From NCBI GenBank assembly GCA_041396125.1, contig JAWKZG010000001.1:1050353-1114352 (forward strand): a stretch of 64,000 bases of DNA. The letters are read 5' to 3'. The stretch comes from JAWKZG01 sp041396125. Lineage in GTDB: Bacteria; Pseudomonadota; Gammaproteobacteria; Competibacterales; Competibacteraceae. The notes beneath the pieces are model-generated. The model was not told where the DNA came from and did not search any database. It was given only the letters and a program-made list of their open reading frames with translations. The position numbers and the translations under genes are program-made. Of the stretch, positions 18,748 to 27,033 are shown in pieces (within the stretch, counting starts at the first letter, position 1; each line of letters opens with the position of its first letter).

Positions 18748-19587
18748 GTGTCTCAACAAATCAATCGCGTCCTGGCCATACTCGAAATTCTGGCCGATGA
18801 ACCGGACGGCCTCGCCTTAGGTGATATCAGCACCCGGCTGGGGCTGCCGAAAAGCGCGACTCATCGACTGCTGCGCCAACTGACCGAGCGCGACTATGTC
18901 AAACAGGATGCAGCCAGTCTGCGGTACTGGCTGACCATGCGGCTGGCGGTGCTGGGATTTCGCTATCTCTCGGCCACCCGACTGAACGAAGTCTGTCAGC
19001 CGGTGCTGGAACAACTGGCACAGGAAACCGGCGAGCTGGTACGGATGACCGTGGTTGAGGGTGAAAAGCTGATCTGGGTCGCCGATGCGCAGGGCTCGCG
19101 TTACGGTCTGCGCTACGATGCGCTGTATGGTCAGGACGTCATCCCCTACGCTACGGCCAATGGTAAAGCCTGGCTGGCTACACTGGATGAAGCCAGCGCT
19201 GTTCGTATCGCGCTCAATGAAGGTCTGGGCCAGCGCGCGGCACCAGCCCCCAATACGATGAGCAGCGTACCGCAACTTATGGAAGCCCTGCAGCAGACCC
19301 GGGCACAAGGCTACGGTATCGTCAACGAGGAGGCAGAACCCGGTATTGCGGCCATTGCCGTGACCATTGCCGGCCTGCACCCGCATGATCCGGTGGTCGG
19401 CACAGTCAGCGTCGCCGGCCCGGTCATGCGACTGGGACAGGAACGGCTGATCGCTATCCTGCCGGCATTACGTCAGACCAGCACTGCCCTGGCGCGTTTA
19501 TGGCCGATTCGCCAGCATCTGGCAACAACCAGAACACAGCTATCGCAACCGGTGCCGGCAGTCAAAACGAAAAAGGTGAACCCGTGA
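18748..19587 (+). CDS. IclR family transcriptional regulator
   Basis: A 279-residue regulator starting with GTG 18748. The winged helix-turn-helix is at residues 5-65 (INRVLAILEILADEPDGLALGDISTRLGLPKSATHRLLRQL) and the IclR effector domain follows at about 80-255 with GYGIVNEEAEPGIAAIAVTI. The ABC permease gene begins inside its stop codon (GTGA at 19584), so regulator and transporter are one operon. A perfect palindrome at 18686-18702 is its likely site. The inducer is unknown, likely the transported compound. Confidence 0.9.
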   Translation: MSQQINRVLAILEILADEPDGLALGDISTRLGLPKSATHRLLRQLTERDYVKQDAASLRYWLTMRLAVLGFRYLSATRLNEVCQPVLEQLAQETGELVRMTVVEGEKLIWVADAQGSRYGLRYDALYGQDVIPYATANGKAWLATLDEASAVRIALNEGLGQRAAPAPNTMSSVPQLMEALQQTRAQGYGIVNEEAEPGIAAIAVTIAGLHPHDPVVGTVSVAGPVMRLGQERLIAILPALRQTSTALARLWPIRQHLATTRTQLSQPVPAVKTKKVNP

Positions 19588-20419
19588 GCACTACTACGTC
19601 TGTCGCTGCACCCGCTATGTCCCCGCTGCGACGCTACCTGAAACCTTTATTGCGCTTTCGCTACGCTCTGCTCAGCTTTGTGGTGTTGTTCGCACTGTGG
19701 GAACTGGCGACGTATGTTTTCAAGGTGCCATCTTATCTGCTGCCACCACCTTCACTGATTTACAGCGAGTTCGTACAGCGCTGGCCGCGGGTGATGGAGC
19801 ATGCCTGGATTACCAGTCAGGAGATTGTGGCCGGTTTTTTACTGGCCGTGGTGGTCAGTATTCCGCTGGCCCTGGTTACGGCCTATTCACGCGCGGTCGA
19901 AGTCACGCTGTATCCGCTGATTGTGTTTTTGCAAATCGTGCCGAAAATCGCAATTGCGCCCCTGTTTATCATTTGGTTCGGCTTTGGCTTCACCCCGAAA
20001 GTGCTGCTGGTGTTCTTATTGTCGTTTTTTCCAATCGTGGTCAGCAGCATCGCCGGGTTCAAATCGATCGATCAGGAAATCATGGAGCTGGCGCGTTCGA
20101 CCGGTGCCAGCAGCTGGACCATCTTTCGCAAAATCCGGCTGCCACATGCGCTGCCCAGCATCTTCACCGGGCTGAAGGTTGCCGCCGCTCTGTCCTCGAC
20201 AGCAGCCGTGGTCGCTGAATTTGTCGCCTCGGATCGCGGTCTTGGTTATCTGCTGCTGATCTACAACGGCGATCTGAGACCCCGATGGTGTTCGCCACCA
20301 TTATCGTACTCAGCATTATCGGTCTGCTGGTCTACTACGCAGTGGAACTGCTCGAACGGCTGATCATTCCCTGGCATGTCTCGATCCGCGCGCAACAGAC
20401 GGATATCCCGTCCGTGTAA
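19584..20419 (+). pseudogene. ABC transporter permease of SsuC/TauC/ThiX type, frameshifted near the 3' end
   Basis: A membrane permease of about 277 residues read from GTG 19584, which overlaps the IclR gene stop. It has about six helices and the conserved loop QEIMELARSTGASSWTIFRKIRLPHALPSIFTGLK. At about 20268-20274 the sequence CTGAGACC lacks one base; with CTGGAGACC the frame continues as ETPMVFATIIVLSIIGLLVYYAVELLER and stops at 20417-20419. Without the repair the protein ends at 20363 with an unrelated tail. The family imports sulfonates, taurine, or thiamine precursors. The next two genes are its binding protein and ATPase. Confidence 0.85.
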
Positions 20420-20475
20420 ATTTTATTTCATAAAAACCAGTTAACGACAACCATTAAAGATGAGGAGAAACACTC

Positions 20476-21453
20476 GTGAAAAGCAAGCGATTTGCCCTGT
20501 TTTCCGCCCTGTTGATCATATTGCTGGGCAGCACCTCGGCGCAGGCACTGGATGATGTCTCACTGCGCCTGAACTGGTACCTGGTCGGTTTTCATGCCCC
20601 TGTTTATCTGGGCAAAGAACGTGGTTTTTACGAGCAGGAAGGAATCAATCTGACCATTAACGAAGGGCGCGGTTCGGGCGTTTCCACACAGGCGATTGGC
20701 GCTAAAAGCGATACCTTTGGTCTGGCTGATGGCGGCACGATGGTGCTGGCTGCCGCCAAAGGTATCCCGATCAAAACCGTGATGACACCGATGAATGTCT
20801 CACCGTTCGGTATTGTTGCACGCGATGATGCCAATATCAGGACGCCGCAGGATCTGGCCGGCAAAAAACTGGCAGTGACGGCCGGTGACGCGCTGACGCA
20901 GCTTTTTCCTGCGGTCATAGAGGCCAATAATCTGGATCAGGATGCCATTGAAATGGTGTTTCTCGACCCGGCCAGTAAAGTCGTTGCCGTCCTTGAAGGC
21001 AAAGCTGATGCCTTACTCGGCAGTGCCGATGCACAGTTTTTTCAGATCGAAGCCAAGGGCGTCAAGGCCAGCTATCTGAATTTTGCCGATATCGGCGTCA
21101 ACACCGTCGGCCTGACGGTCATTGCCCACGAAGACACGATCACGGAAAATCCGGATCTGGTAAAACGCTTTGTGCAAGCGACTATGCGCTCGTTCGAAGC
21201 GGCCCAGGCTGACCCGGATGCAGCAGTTAATGCTGCTCTCAAGGCAAAACCGGAACTTGATTTCGACACCATTAAAGGGCAGTTAATGGTTGACCTGGCT
21301 CTGTTGCACTCGAAGCTTACCCAGGACAAGCCTATCGGCTATGCCGCTGAAGAAGACTGGGCGCGCACGATTGATCTATTGAAGAAATACCGCAATCTGC
21401 AGACCGATCGCCCGGCCACGTCGTTTTTCACCAATGAATTCCTGCCCCAATAA
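20476..21453 (+). CDS. ABC transporter substrate-binding protein, NMT1/ThiY-SsuA-like
   Basis: A 325-residue periplasmic binding protein with a signal peptide (first 25 or so residues, ending SAQA). It begins VSLRLNWYLVGFHAPVYLGKERGFYEQEGI, the pattern of NMT1/THI5-like proteins that bind pyrimidine precursors of thiamine, riboflavin, or sulfonates. GAGGAG precedes ATG 20476. It lies between the permease and ATPase genes of the same system. The THI5-family CCCFC motif is not present, so enzyme activity is not expected. The ligand remains open. Confidence 0.88.
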   Translation: MKSKRFALFSALLIILLGSTSAQALDDVSLRLNWYLVGFHAPVYLGKERGFYEQEGINLTINEGRGSGVSTQAIGAKSDTFGLADGGTMVLAAAKGIPIKTVMTPMNVSPFGIVARDDANIRTPQDLAGKKLAVTAGDALTQLFPAVIEANNLDQDAIEMVFLDPASKVVAVLEGKADALLGSADAQFFQIEAKGVKASYLNFADIGVNTVGLTVIAHEDTITENPDLVKRFVQATMRSFEAAQADPDAAVNAALKAKPELDFDTIKGQLMVDLALLHSKLTQDKPIGYAAEEDWARTIDLLKKYRNLQTDRPATSFFTNEFLPQ

Positions 21454-21479
21454 TAAGACCAGCCAGAAGGGGGATACCT

Positions 21480-22286
21480 ATTAATATCGAATTTTCCCAG
21501 GTCGGCAAAACCTTTCAGCGCGGCCGTTCCGAGACGGTCGCGCTGCAAAATGTTGACCTGACGATTAACGAGGGTGAGTTTATCGCCATCGTCGGCCCGT
21601 CCGGCTGCGGTAAAAGCACATTGATGCGCTTGCTGGCCGGTTTACTGCCAGCGACCCAGGGTCACATCAAACGCGGCGGCAAAATAGTTAGCGGTGCGCA
21701 AACGGATCTCGGCATCGTGTTCCAGAAACCGGTATTACTGGAATGGCGCAGCGTGCTCGGCAATGTATTGCTGCAAATCGAGATGCGCGGTAAACAGGCG
21801 GCGGATTACACGGCACAGGCACGCCAGCTACTGGCAGCGGTCGGCCTCGGTGAGTTTGAAGACCGTTATCCGCACGAACTGTCCGGCGGCATGCAGCAAC
21901 GGGCTGCGATTGCCCGGGCCTTGCTGCACGATCCGCCCTTATTGCTGATGGATGAGCCATTCGGCGCACTCGATGCGCTGACCCGCGAGCAGATGCGGAT
22001 TGATCTGGAGGCTTTGTGGCTGGCCGGCAGTAAAACCGTGCTGTTTATCACGCACAGCATCGACGAAGCAGTATTGCTGGCTGATCGGGTGGTGGTAATG
22101 TCGCCGCGGCCAGGCAGTATCGACCAGGTGTTCGATATTCCGCTCGAACGCCCGCGGGGTTTGCAGGCGCGCAAATCCGGTGCTTTCGAGTCCGCTGTCG
22201 AAGCGATTACCGAGATTTTTCTGGCCCGCGGGGTCCTGCATAACAGTGCGGCACTACCGTCTTTACTGGCTGCCCGGCAGACGTAA
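21480..22286 (+). CDS. ABC transporter ATP-binding protein (SsuB/TauB/ThiZ type), probable ATT start
   Basis: A 268-residue ATPase with Walker A GPSGCGKSTLMRLLAG, Q-loop FQKPVLLEWR, signature LSGGMQQRAAIARALL, Walker B LLLMDEPFGALD and switch FITHSIDEAV. The homologous N-terminus (NIEFSQVGKTFQRG) lies upstream of any ATG, GTG or TTG in frame: the first ATG is at 21621, inside Walker A. The best start is ATT 21480, six bases after AGGGGG. Either this is a rare ATT start or the true codon is ATG with a base error. The gene completes the IclR-linked uptake system. Confidence 0.88.
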   Translation: MNIEFSQVGKTFQRGRSETVALQNVDLTINEGEFIAIVGPSGCGKSTLMRLLAGLLPATQGHIKRGGKIVSGAQTDLGIVFQKPVLLEWRSVLGNVLLQIEMRGKQAADYTAQARQLLAAVGLGEFEDRYPHELSGGMQQRAAIARALLHDPPLLLMDEPFGALDALTREQMRIDLEALWLAGSKTVLFITHSIDEAVLLADRVVVMSPRPGSIDQVFDIPLERPRGLQARKSGAFESAVEAITEIFLARGVLHNSAALPSLLAARQT

Positions 22287-22502
22287 AACCATCGGATATC
22301 GCTCATCGGGCCGAAAAGCCGGGATCACCGGTTTTGCCTGAAGACTGCTTTTAAACCAGCCGGCATACCGCTGCTGCGTGCGCCGCTCAGACCAGAAATC
22401 ACCGAATGTTGCCGCAGCGGCAAAACCAAAACAGGCCCCAGCCAGCATCTGCCCTTCGACGCCAAGATGGCTACTGTCATGCCAATCAATAGTCCAGTCC
22501 AC
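22263..22502 (-). CDS. Doubtful small ORF in the gap before the peroxiredoxin gene
   Basis: The interval 22287-22649 has no well-supported gene. One minus-strand frame (GTG 22502) gives 79 residues ending YAGWFKSSLQAKPVIPAFRPDERYP, which faintly recalls the end of a glutathione S-transferase C-terminal domain. An overlapping minus frame from 22540 (LAPLIIVHSLWTGLLIGMTVAIL) is hydrophobic, so a frameshifted remnant is possible. It overlaps the end of the ABC ATPase gene by 24 bp. No ribosome site is obvious. The peroxiredoxin promoter must lie in the same interval. Confidence 0.25.
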   Translation of the reverse strand: MDWTIDWHDSSHLGVEGQMLAGACFGFAAAATFGDFWSERRTQQRYAGWFKSSLQAKPVIPAFRPDERYPMVLRLPGSQ

Positions 22503-22649
22503 AGGCTATGTACTATAATAAGAGGGGCCAAGGCTTGCACGGGAAAAACGGATACCGGTGCTGCCTGTTTTCTTAAAGCACCAGCGCCTTATTTCCTGCC
22601 CTTGCAGCCGAAAGCCTACGAAGTTAAACAATCCAGCATGAGGTAAACC

Positions 22650-23309
22650 ATGTCTCTACGTATTAACGACACCGCGCCTGATTTTACGGCGGAAACAACT
22701 GAAGGTACGATCAATTTTCATGAGTGGATTGGCGATGGCTGGGCCATTCTGTTTTCTCACCCGAAAGACTTCACCCCGGTCTGCACTACCGAACTGGGGT
22801 ATATGGCCGGTCTGAAGCCCGAATTCGAAAAGCGTAACTGCAAAATTATCGGTCTGAGCGTTGATCCGGTCGACAACCATGCCAAGTGGGCTAACGATAT
22901 CGCGGAAGTTACCGGCAACGCGGTGAACTATCCCATGATTGGTGATCCCGAGCTGAAGGTCGCCAAACTTTACGATATGTTACCGGCCGATGAGGGCAAC
23001 AGCTCGGAAGGACGTACCGCTGCCAATAACGCAACCGTACGATCAGTGTTTGTAATCGGCCCGGACAAGAAAATTAAACTGATGCTCACCTATCCGATGA
23101 GCACAGGCCGTAATTTCGACGAAGTGTTGCGGGTACTGGATTCGATCCAGCTGACCGCGCGGCATCAGGTAGCCACCCCGGTCAACTGGAAAGACGGTGA
23201 AGATGTCATTATCGTGCCGGCCGTTAGCGACGAAGCCGCCAAGGAAAAATTTCCGAACGGCTGGAATACGGTCAAGCCTTATCTGCGCATCGTGCCGCAA
23301 CCGAAATAA
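22650..23309 (+). CDS. 1-Cys peroxiredoxin (Prx6 family)
   Basis: A 219-residue AhpC/TSA-type peroxidase. The peroxidatic cysteine is C45 in HPKDFTPVCTTELG. The C-terminal half has the Prx6 extension (LMLTYPMSTGRNFDEVLRVLDSIQLTA and a WKDGEDVIIVPAVSDEAA stretch). It reduces hydrogen peroxide and organic peroxides in the cytoplasm using an external thiol reductant. It starts at ATG 22650, after GAGG about 7 bases upstream, and is convergent with the hemerythrin gene. Confidence 0.94.
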   Translation: MSLRINDTAPDFTAETTEGTINFHEWIGDGWAILFSHPKDFTPVCTTELGYMAGLKPEFEKRNCKIIGLSVDPVDNHAKWANDIAEVTGNAVNYPMIGDPELKVAKLYDMLPADEGNSSEGRTAANNATVRSVFVIGPDKKIKLMLTYPMSTGRNFDEVLRVLDSIQLTARHQVATPVNWKDGEDVIIVPAVSDEAAKEKFPNGWNTVKPYLRIVPQPK

Positions 23310-23329
23310 GGTTATTAATCCCGCAACGG

Positions 23330-23890
23330 TTATCCGAGGCGGGCTGGCGGGCGCTCAATCAGCCCGCCAGTGTGTGCCATGCCGCTGCAGCGTTGAGCAT
23401 TGGCAGAACGCTGTTTCAGCCCGGCCAGTTGCCGCTCGAGAGCCTGCCAGTCCCGCCGCTGCAAGACGGTTGTCGCCAGCGGGAACAACGCACCCTCCTC
23501 TATCAGAATCTGCCGCCGCAGCCCCGCAATAGCCACACTGCCACGTTGCATCAGCGTTGCCTTCGGCACAATGCCACCCGCCAGCACCTCGTCCAGACTG
23601 TCACGAAAAGCGTTATAACGACTGCTAAAGGCAAGCTGGTCCTCTGTGATCAAAGGTCGCAACAAGGAACGGCTACGCCCTATCCGACGCATTACCCGCT
23701 CCAGTAATTGCTGCTCTAAAGGCTGGTGGATGCATTCACGATAGCCATCCAGCGTTCTTAAGCCGTCTTGCAGCACGCTAAAATCATGCGTTTTGGTCTG
23801 CTGCAGATTGGCAAGCTGGTGTTCCAGCAGCGTCAGCAGGCGTTGGAAGCGCGTATGCTCGCCTTGCAGAATTGTAATTGCTGTGCTCAT
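23330..23890 (-). CDS. Hemerythrin-like (HHE) domain protein
   Basis: A 186-residue all-helical protein with the HHE pattern: GEHTRFQRLL, later LDGYRECIHQPLEQQLLERVM and a histidine/glutamate-containing third helix. Such proteins bind a di-iron centre and O2 or NO, or repair iron-sulfur clusters. ATG 23890 is 8 bases after GGAGG; ATG 23893 is an alternative. It lies 23 bp after fdxA on the same strand, downstream of an NsrR box, so a role in nitric-oxide defence is likely. Some metal ligands typical of hemerythrin are less clear here. Confidence 0.75.
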   Translation of the reverse strand: MSTAITILQGEHTRFQRLLTLLEHQLANLQQTKTHDFSVLQDGLRTLDGYRECIHQPLEQQLLERVMRRIGRSRSLLRPLITEDQLAFSSRYNAFRDSLDEVLAGGIVPKATLMQRGSVAIAGLRRQILIEEGALFPLATTVLQRRDWQALERQLAGLKQRSANAQRCSGMAHTGGLIERPPARLG

Positions 23891-23913
23891 CATCACTACC
23901 TCCATACGGGTTT

Positions 23914-24255
23914 TCAGTCGTCGTCACCACCACCCGCCTGCGGGCTGAAATAGGCCTTTTTATCAGCGACTTCGGCCCATTCATCCGCATCTGGTGGTGC
24001 CTCTTTCATGCTGGATATGACCGGCCAGTGCTGAGCATGTAGACGGTTCAACTCAAGCCAGTACGAATCTGTCACATCATCGTCTGACACAATCGCCTCA
24101 ACCGGGCACTCGGGCACACACAAGGTGCAGTCGATACACTCCTCCGGGTCGATAACCAGCATATTTTCGCCTTCGTGGAAACAATCCACCGGGCATACCT
24201 CGACGCAGTCAGTGTATTTGCATTTGATACAAGCTTCAGTCACCACAAACGTCAT
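23914..24255 (-). CDS. fdxA: 7Fe ferredoxin FdxA
   Basis: A 113-residue ferredoxin with a 3Fe-4S site (C9, C17, C21 in CIKCKYTDCVEVCP) and a 4Fe-4S site in ECIDCTLCVPECP. The C-terminal half (WPVISSMKEAPPDADEW) is typical of the FdxA family (about 107 residues). Start ATG 24255 sits 8 bases after GAGGAG; an in-frame GTG at 24264 is less likely. The 102 bp upstream contains an NsrR box at 24304-24326, and nsrR is the next gene, so its expression should respond to NO. Confidence 0.93.
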   Translation of the reverse strand: MTFVVTEACIKCKYTDCVEVCPVDCFHEGENMLVIDPEECIDCTLCVPECPVEAIVSDDDVTDSYWLELNRLHAQHWPVISSMKEAPPDADEWAEVADKKAYFSPQAGGGDDD

Positions 24256-24303
24256 AATTCGCACTCCTCTATTGCATTTATTGCATTAAAGATCGATGCC
24301 TTA

Positions 24304-24326
24304 AAGATGCATAAAATATACATGTT
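24304..24326. promoter_or_regulatory. NsrR operator in front of fdxA
   Basis: The 23 bp site begins AAGATGCAT and ends with the near-inverse ATACATGTT. Compared by eye with the NsrR consensus (two AAGATGYATTT half-sites in inverted order) it matches at about 19 of 23 positions. It lies 49 bp upstream of the fdxA start, so NsrR should repress fdxA and the downstream hemerythrin gene until NO is present. Confidence 0.75.
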
Positions 24327-24357
24327 TAAAAAGACAGCAAGACCTGTTCTGTCTGTT

Positions 24358-24837
24358 TTATAGCTTGCTGTCGACTACGTTGCGGGCAGCAGGTGGCAGG
24401 GCTAGTAAACCGCTCAGCTGGCACCCCGGCAGTAACAAATCGGCCAGGGTAAAGCGGTCGAGTTCGTGCAAAAATGCCTCCAGCGCACCGTGCAGGACAT
24501 TGCGCAAGACACACGCCGGCGCGATACAGCAGCCATTCACCGTGGTGTCTCCAAAGCACTCCACCAGGCGCATATCTTCCTCCAGCTCGCGCACCAGTGT
24601 GCCAATATTGATGTCTGCCGCCGGCTTTGCCAGCCGGATACCGCCGTGCTTACCACGCAGGGTGTACAGATAACCACGTCCGCCCAGATCGTGCACGATC
24701 TTCACCAGATGGTTACGGGAAATACCATAAGCCCCGGCAATTTCGGTGATGGTCGCCAGTTCCGTACGGGTTTGGTCCTTCAGTCCGACATACATTAATA
24801 CCCGCAATGCATAGTCGGTGTAGTGGGTCAGGCGCAT
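24358..24837 (-). CDS. nsrR: Nitric-oxide-sensing Rrf2-family repressor NsrR
   Basis: A 159-residue Rrf2 protein, MRLTHYTDYALRVLMYVGL, with the winged helix (ITEIAGAYGISRNHLVKIVHDLGGRGYL), the wing RGKHGGIRLAKPA, and three cluster cysteines near residues 102, 103 and 108 (GCCIAPACVL). The IGTLVRELE stretch is NsrR-like. Its [Fe-S] cluster is destroyed by NO, which lifts repression. A box at 24870-24892 suggests autoregulation. The regulated genes fdxA and hemerythrin follow on the same strand. Confidence 0.93.
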   Translation of the reverse strand: MRLTHYTDYALRVLMYVGLKDQTRTELATITEIAGAYGISRNHLVKIVHDLGGRGYLYTLRGKHGGIRLAKPAADINIGTLVRELEEDMRLVECFGDTTVNGCCIAPACVLRNVLHGALEAFLHELDRFTLADLLLPGCQLSGLLALPPAARNVVDSKL

Positions 24838-24869
24838 CCAGAGTAGACTTTTGGTGTATGCATTGTATA

Positions 24870-24892
24870 AAAATACATCTTAAATACATCTT
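24870..24892. promoter_or_regulatory. NsrR operator in front of nsrR
   Basis: A 23 bp site ending AAATACATCTT matches the inverted NsrR consensus at about 20 of 23 positions by eye. A second ATACATCTT half-site overlaps at 24873-24881, making a tandem. It lies about 35-55 bp upstream of the nsrR start, where it would block RNA polymerase; negative autoregulation is inferred. Confidence 0.75.
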
Positions 24893-24946
24893 TTTCAAGC
24901 CCAGCAACTTCTCGATCTGCACGGTGCAATAATCGAACTGCGAGTT

Positions 24947-25975
24947 TCAGAGCGCGGCCTGGGTCGCTGCAAATTTTGTGGTCAGGGTGGCCCAGGCGTG
25001 ATTACCGGCGGTCGTTGCCAGTGCCAGTAAGCTATCCACTGTTTGCGAGGCCTGTTCAAACCAGTCCAGTGGTGTCAGCGGGTAAGCTGTGCCAGCGGGT
25101 GTATCGGGTGCATCAAGCGCCTCGGCTGCCGCATTGAGCATGCCGGTTGATGCCGCCTGATACTCAACAAACAAGGCTGTTTTCGCGATTGTCAGGGCAC
25201 TCAGTAACTGTGCATCCGGCGCGTCCCGCTGCAGGGCGGACTCGGCCTGGCTCCAGTAATTCGCCAGCCGCCGCCGGTCACGCTGTACTTGCGCCAGTTG
25301 ACGCGCTGATAGGGTTGCCCCGGCCGCTGCCGCACTGAACAGCGCACGCTCCCGCCCCACCAGTTCACTTGCCTTGAAAGCGAAGCGCTGTAAATCCAGT
25401 GCCGGGCGCAGTGCGGTGTCATAACGCAATAGCTGATAGTGCACCAGGCCAAGCAGCCGATCGATGGAGTCAATCGTCTCGGTCGTCTGATTAAACCAGC
25501 TATGAGCCATATGAGTGTCACGTTCTGAACGCGCGCGGGTCAACTGTTCATCAATGCTCTGGCGGAAAAAATCCAGGCCCTGGGTAGTCTGACTGTTCAG
25601 TCCGTAAGGCCAGAACATCTTGAGCTCCAGCTTGTCGCGCAGCAGCTGCATGGTGGCCTGATATGCGTCAGCAGCCTGTTGCCGCTGCACCAGGATAGCC
25701 TCCCGTATTTGCGCTGTGATGGCATCATCCGCATACAGTGCAAGATAGACCAGCCCTCGCTCCTGCGCCAGATGCGTGGCCACCTGTACCAGCTGTTCAC
25801 TGGCCTGATAGACCCGTTCGGCCTCAGCTCGCGTCGGCTGTTCAATGGTTGCTGGTGAGCGGCCGGCCACCAGCACTAAAGCAAATGCGGCCAGTGTCAG
25901 CACAACCAGCAGCAGATCGGACCAGCGTCTGGAAAAACGCTGTGTTGCAGACGGGGTTAAACGAGCGGAATACAT
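24947..25975 (-). CDS. Membrane-anchored protein with a NIT-like helical sensor region, no output domain
   Basis: A 342-residue protein with a short basic N-terminus, one transmembrane helix (about residues 20-41, LLLVVLTLAAFALVLVAG) and a long helical periplasmic region. The segment around LVQVATHLAQERGLVYLAL resembles the first helix of nitrate/nitrite-sensing (NIT) domains, which have an L-x2-ERG signature. There is no HAMP, kinase, GGDEF or methyl-accepting part. It lies between nsrR and a LysR gene, so a link to nitrogen-oxide sensing is possible but unproved. It could be a sensor partner or a truncated receptor. Confidence 0.65.
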   Translation of the reverse strand: MYSARLTPSATQRFSRRWSDLLLVVLTLAAFALVLVAGRSPATIEQPTRAEAERVYQASEQLVQVATHLAQERGLVYLALYADDAITAQIREAILVQRQQAADAYQATMQLLRDKLELKMFWPYGLNSQTTQGLDFFRQSIDEQLTRARSERDTHMAHSWFNQTTETIDSIDRLLGLVHYQLLRYDTALRPALDLQRFAFKASELVGRERALFSAAAAGATLSARQLAQVQRDRRRLANYWSQAESALQRDAPDAQLLSALTIAKTALFVEYQAASTGMLNAAAEALDAPDTPAGTAYPLTPLDWFEQASQTVDSLLALATTAGNHAWATLTTKFAATQAAL

Positions 25976-26101
25976 GACGAACCTCCTTGCGAAAGCCAGA
26001 AGAACCTGATGCTCACCCTAAGCCATCCTTTAATATTACACAAACTATAAATTAGAATATAATTAATGATTATTTGTTATATAAAATAAATCGGGTGCTG
26101 T

Positions 26102-26995
26102 ATGGATATCGCATTAGCGCGTACGTTTTTAAAAGTCATCGACGCCGGCAACTTCGTTAACGCTGCCGAACAACTGTTTATCACGCAGGCCGCTGTCAGT
26201 CGGCGTATCAAGGCGCTGGAGGAATATCTCGGCTGCACCCTGTTTGTGCGCAATAAAGCCGGTACGGTGCTGACGCCGGCCGGGCGGCGCTTTCAAAAAC
26301 ATGCGGTCAAGCTGGTACAGGCGCTGGAGCAGGCCCGACACGATGTCGGCGTGACCCATCCTTATCGCAGCTCGTTAACCGTGGGGGGGCGGTTTGGCTT
26401 GTGGGATGACCTGCTGCTGCGCTGGCTTCCACTAATGCGCAAACGGGCTCCCGACGTCGCACTACGCGCCCAGATAGGGTTTGAAGAAGGGCTGATGCAG
26501 CAGTTGATTGACGGCAGTATCGATATCGGCGTGATGTACACGCCCCAGCAGCGGCCCGGACTTGAAATCGAACCGCTGCTGGTTGAAGAGCTGGTGCTGG
26601 TCACCAGCACCGGCGGGCAACCCCCTGCCGCCGGGGACTATGTACTCGTCGAGTGGGGGCCTGAGTTTCATGCCCACCACAGCCTCAGTCTGCCCGAATT
26701 CAGTAACCCCAGCCTGACCGTGGGCATTGGCTGGCTGGGCCTGCGCTATCTGCTTGCCAATGGTGGCGCAGGGTATTTCCCGCTGCGCCTGGTACAGGCT
26801 TATCTGGCTACCGGCACATTGCACCGGGTGCTGTCAGCCCCCACGTTTAAACTGCCCGCTTATATTGTTTATCCGCTGGACCGGGATCACACTTTGCTGG
26901 ACCCGGCCATCGCAGTCATGCATCAGGTGGCGCAGGAGGCCGGGCAACCACTACCCGGCCATAAACCTGATCCTGATCAGGCACCGGACGCCTGA
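26102..26995 (+). CDS. LysR family transcriptional regulator
   Basis: A 297-residue LTTR. The N-terminal helix-turn-helix is clear (MDIALARTFLKVIDAGNFV and ...AAVSRRIKALEEYLGCTLFVR), followed by a substrate-binding domain (about 90-290) with the IDIGVMYTPQQRPGLEIEPL pattern. The 126 bp upstream is very AT-rich (26030-26095) and probably holds its own operator, but no clear T-N11-A site stands out. The neighbours, a NIT-like sensor gene and the convergent acs, are its possible targets; the gene it controls is not certain. Confidence 0.9.
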   Translation: MDIALARTFLKVIDAGNFVNAAEQLFITQAAVSRRIKALEEYLGCTLFVRNKAGTVLTPAGRRFQKHAVKLVQALEQARHDVGVTHPYRSSLTVGGRFGLWDDLLLRWLPLMRKRAPDVALRAQIGFEEGLMQQLIDGSIDIGVMYTPQQRPGLEIEPLLVEELVLVTSTGGQPPAAGDYVLVEWGPEFHAHHSLSLPEFSNPSLTVGIGWLGLRYLLANGGAGYFPLRLVQAYLATGTLHRVLSAPTFKLPAYIVYPLDRDHTLLDPAIAVMHQVAQEAGQPLPGHKPDPDQAPDA

Positions 26996-27033
26996 CGCAA
27001 GGCAGTTGTTACGGCGTCGCTGCTGCGGCGGAT

